Part shown: in pieces, positions 61,532 through 64,000 of the stretch
Layout of the letters: each line of letters begins with the position of its first letter
Position numbering within the stretch: the stretch's first letter is position 1
Origin: Pisaster brevispinus
Lineage: Eukaryota; Echinodermata; Asteroidea; Forcipulatida; Asteriidae
Assembly (NCBI GenBank): GCA_023634235.1
Contig: JAMKCF010000014.1
Span: 5,407,501-5,471,500, forward strand
Direction of reading: 5' to 3'
DNA: 64,000 nucleotides
Program-made: the position numbers and the translations under genes
The notes under the pieces: model-generated
Databases searched by the model: none
Told to the model about the DNA's origin: nothing
Seen by the model: only the letters and a program-made list of their open reading frames with translations

Positions 61532-61921
61532 GTTGCATTCCGCCGCCCTAAAAACCTGGGAGACATTCTAGTCAGGGCCAAACTCCCCCAGGTACAGGCC
61601 AAACACCACCCCCAACAGAGATACAGGGTTGTCACAAGTGTACCCGCTCTAAATGTAGAACTTGTCTCTACATCAAACCTGCACTTAAAGTGAAGAGTCA
61701 TAGCACTGGCTCTTCTTACAATATCAAGACCGACTCCCAATGTAGCACACCCAATGTGGTCTATGTTATATCTTGTAAAAGATGCGGACTACAGTTTGTG
61801 GGAGAGACTAAGACCAAACTTAGTATTCGCTTTGCAAACCATGTCTCTTCCATAAAGACCAAGAAACTGTACCCCGTCTCCATCCACTTCAACAGCCTTA
61901 TCCACAGCGTCAAACTCAGAT
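61532..61921 (+). pseudogene. Penelope-like element fragment with GIY-YIG endonuclease domain
   Basis: An AFRRPKNLGDILVRAKLPQ block is followed, in another frame, by a Cys-rich linker (GCHKCTRSKCRTC) and the GIY-YIG core NVVYVISCKRCGLQFVGETK ... SIRFANHVSSIK. This order is that of the C-terminal end of Penelope-like retroelements, where the reverse transcriptase (absent here) would precede it. One frameshift near 61615 and a stop at 61921 before the domain's end mark it as dead. Confidence 0.75.
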
Positions 61922-62039
61922 AGTCCAGCGGATAAGTGGAAATTTCGTGCACTTTGTGGTAAAAGCATGAAACTTGGCACACATGTACTTAATACCAAAA
62001 CATGAAATTTTAGATATAGTGCCATCTCTGATTTGGCCT

Positions 62040-62560
62040 GTGGTGGCCTTGGCGGCCATTTTCCAAAATGGCCGCCAATTCTGATATAAAACTACATAAC
62101 TCGGAAAGTAAGAGGCCTAGAATCTTCATTCCAGTGGCTATCTAGATGTTTGCCCAGTCCAAGAGTTCAAAAAAAGCATAATTGAGTGTGTCAGACTATT
62201 AGGTCCGCCATTTTCAAAATGGCGTCCTTATTTTTCATAATGGTGGTCTTCACTGGCCAAAACTTCCGTATTTAAAGAACTCAACGGCATGGAGCCTTTA
62301 TTCTGGTGACAACTTATATGTTTTTAGAGTCAGTCACTTTCATATAGATATTATCAATATCTCCGGACCACAGCATCCGCCATTTGCAAAGATGGCCGCC
62401 ATTTGCAAAGATGACGTCCTATCTCAATGGTGGCCCTATGGTGGCCCTTCAAATGTGTAGAAAATACATAGCTATATAAATACATTTGTAAGTTTTTGTT
62501 AAAGGAAATAATCTCAATTTTTTATCTGTAACATTTGTTCGTGAAACTGTTTGGCGGCCA
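62040..62560. repeat. Region with recurrent GCCGCCATTTT motifs
   Basis: At least seven copies of (G)CCGCCATTTT/AAAATGGCGG or one-base variants lie in both orientations, often as back-to-back pairs (GCCATTTTCCAAAATGGC). The core fits the YY1 binding consensus. Repeated ACCAxx phrases between them suggest a diverged repeat of about 180-200 bp. It directly precedes the 62573-63994 pseudogene. Confidence 0.5.
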
Positions 62561-62572
62561 TTTTAATTTCAA

Positions 62573-63994
62573 ATTGCTCGTACATTGGCTATATCCAGTG
62601 GAAGTGGCCCCTGGCCTACGGAGAGTCAAAGTTTGTAATCATGTTTGGTGGACTCCACATTGAACTAGTTGCTTTGAAGTCACTAGAAAATCTTCTTCAA
62701 AGCAGTGGGTGGACAGCAGCGCTGGTTGCTGCATGGGTTGCAACATCTGGCACGGCAGACTCCTTCCTGAAAGCAGCCCATATCACCCGCACAAGACGTG
62801 CCCATCAGGTGACAGCTTGTGTCCTCTACCAAGCCCTGGAAGAGGCACACCAAGAGTATGTTAAGTCTTCAGAGCAAGACAGTGATACCAAAAGCCTGGA
62901 AGATTGGTGCAAATTTCAGCAGGAAAGTCAGCCAATGTTTAAGTTCTGGTTTACTGTTCTTCAGCTACAGCTTACCCTTCTCGTATTTGTGCGATCAATC
63001 CGGACAAGCGACTTCCAGCATTATGTTTAATCACTGACAAAGCTTGTGGACTGGTTTTTTGCACTTGACCACTTCCACTATGCAAGGTGGATTTCAGTTC
63101 ACATCCGTGATATGGTGACTCTATCTCACTTGCATCCCCTCATCTATGCAGAGTTTCTTAAGGGACATTTCACAGTCAAAAAGACCAACCACTCTTTCTC
63201 AAGACTGGCTATTGACCAAGCCCACGAACAAAATTTAAATAATGCAGTGGTTAAAGATGACGGTGGAGCTGTTGGCCTGACAGAGTCCCCAGCTGCTCTC
63301 CAGAGGTGGATGGTCTGTGGACCAGAGATGGCACGCCTCCTCAATGACTTCAAAACGTCCCTTGATCATGCACAGTCCACACCTGACATACGCCACCACG
63401 AGCAACGGCCGGGTGTACAGACGTCCTTTGTTCATGACGTCAAGTTGTTGAAATCTACATTTATTTTGATGAGTATGGTAATCCCTTCCTCGAAACCAGT
63501 GGCGACCTGCTTGTTCTGGACACAAGAGATATCGCAGATAAAACTGTTGTGGACACTCTGTATTAGATCGAGGAGGTTGGTTGCAAACAGTACAACACTT
63601 TCGTGACAGAACGCCGTATCGACAGGACAAAGCCATTAGATGATACCATACAGAAAAAATAAATAAGCTTTGTCTTTTTGGTTCGCCACAAATGCGTAAA
63701 AAGACAAAAGCTCAGGAGCTCATGACAGCAGTGAAAAGTGATCGGAATCTCTTCTCAAGACTATACGTTGCTTGCCAAGTTCGTGATGGTAATCTTGAGG
63801 AATTTTTCTCTCACGAGAATCAAACATGCCCACCATCACTGTCAGTTGGTACTAAATCTGACATTGTTCGATGCCTCGAAGAAGCAGTGAAAGAGGATAA
63901 GGAAGAGGAACCAAGTCCAGTTGGTGACGTGATCATCTTAGATGGACCTGCTATTGTAAATATGTTGAAGCCTGGATCAGCACTATACTTTTAA
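62573..63994 (+). pseudogene. Decayed copy of a multicopy uncharacterised invertebrate protein
   Basis: One protein can be followed from WPLAYGESKFVIMFGGLHIE through TADSFLKAAHITRTRRAHQV, WFFALDHFHYARW, DDGGAVGLTE and VKSDRNLFSRLYVACQVRDG to the end of the window. It is broken by an in-frame TAA (63028-63030), a frameshift near 63450-63475, a TAG and a TAA in the segment 63560-63662, and another frameshift near 63980. The start of the protein is missing. Similar proteins are, from memory, abundant and annotated only as hypothetical in cnidarian, lancelet and echinoderm genomes, which suggests a mobile or amplifying gene. I do not know its function. Confidence 0.6.
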
Positions 63995-64000
63995 GGAATA

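Overview
The window is animal nuclear DNA: intron-rich genes with GT-AG splice sites, long AT-rich non-coding stretches, and many short DNA transposons and tRNA-derived SINEs. The protein sequences and repeat types suggest a marine invertebrate deuterostome, most likely an echinoderm. That placement is inference, and no species can be named.

Three host genes could be assembled exon by exon with matching phases. (1) 1550-22857, plus strand: the 3' nineteen exons (1,408 codons plus stop) of the H3K27 demethylase UTX/KDM6A, from TPR repeats through a Gln-rich and disordered linker to the JmjC and zinc-binding domains. Its first exons lie before the window. (2) 45243-34251, minus strand: a complete five-exon FBXO36 orthologue of 192 aa, ending tail to tail with KDM6A. 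(3) 61332-50002, minus strand: a complete four-exon SLC16/monocarboxylate-transporter-like gene of 450 aa.

The most notable feature is a set of seven near-identical units of about 105 bp in KDM6A introns, each in the sense orientation and never more than one per intron. They have the layout of box C/D snoRNAs: a terminal stem, a box C at the 5' end and a box D at the 3' end. The stretch before the putative D' box is a 13-nt perfect complement to a conserved 28S rRNA segment. KDM6A therefore appears to be a multi-copy snoRNA host gene.

The region 22.9-34.2 kb is the KDM6A 3' UTR followed by intergenic DNA with a few MITEs, and a tandem array of about 88-bp units that each carry a tRNA-like T arm (32.66-33.29 kb). 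FBXO36 introns hold two inverted minisatellite arrays (38.6-39.2 and 41.1-41.5 kb), a foldback element (42.87-43.92 kb) and a mariner-type MITE (43.97-45.02 kb). Between FBXO36 and the transporter (45.2-50.0 kb) lie a C-type-lectin relic, a polypyrimidine tract and several simple or palindromic repeats. The transporter introns contain a 700-bp TIR element with a 6-bp target duplication next to a splice donor, and a 6.2-kb foldback element (54.78-60.94 kb) that carries a small unrecognised spliced gene. The right end (61.5-64.0 kb) holds a Penelope-like GIY-YIG endonuclease fragment and a decayed copy of an uncharacterised multicopy protein gene.
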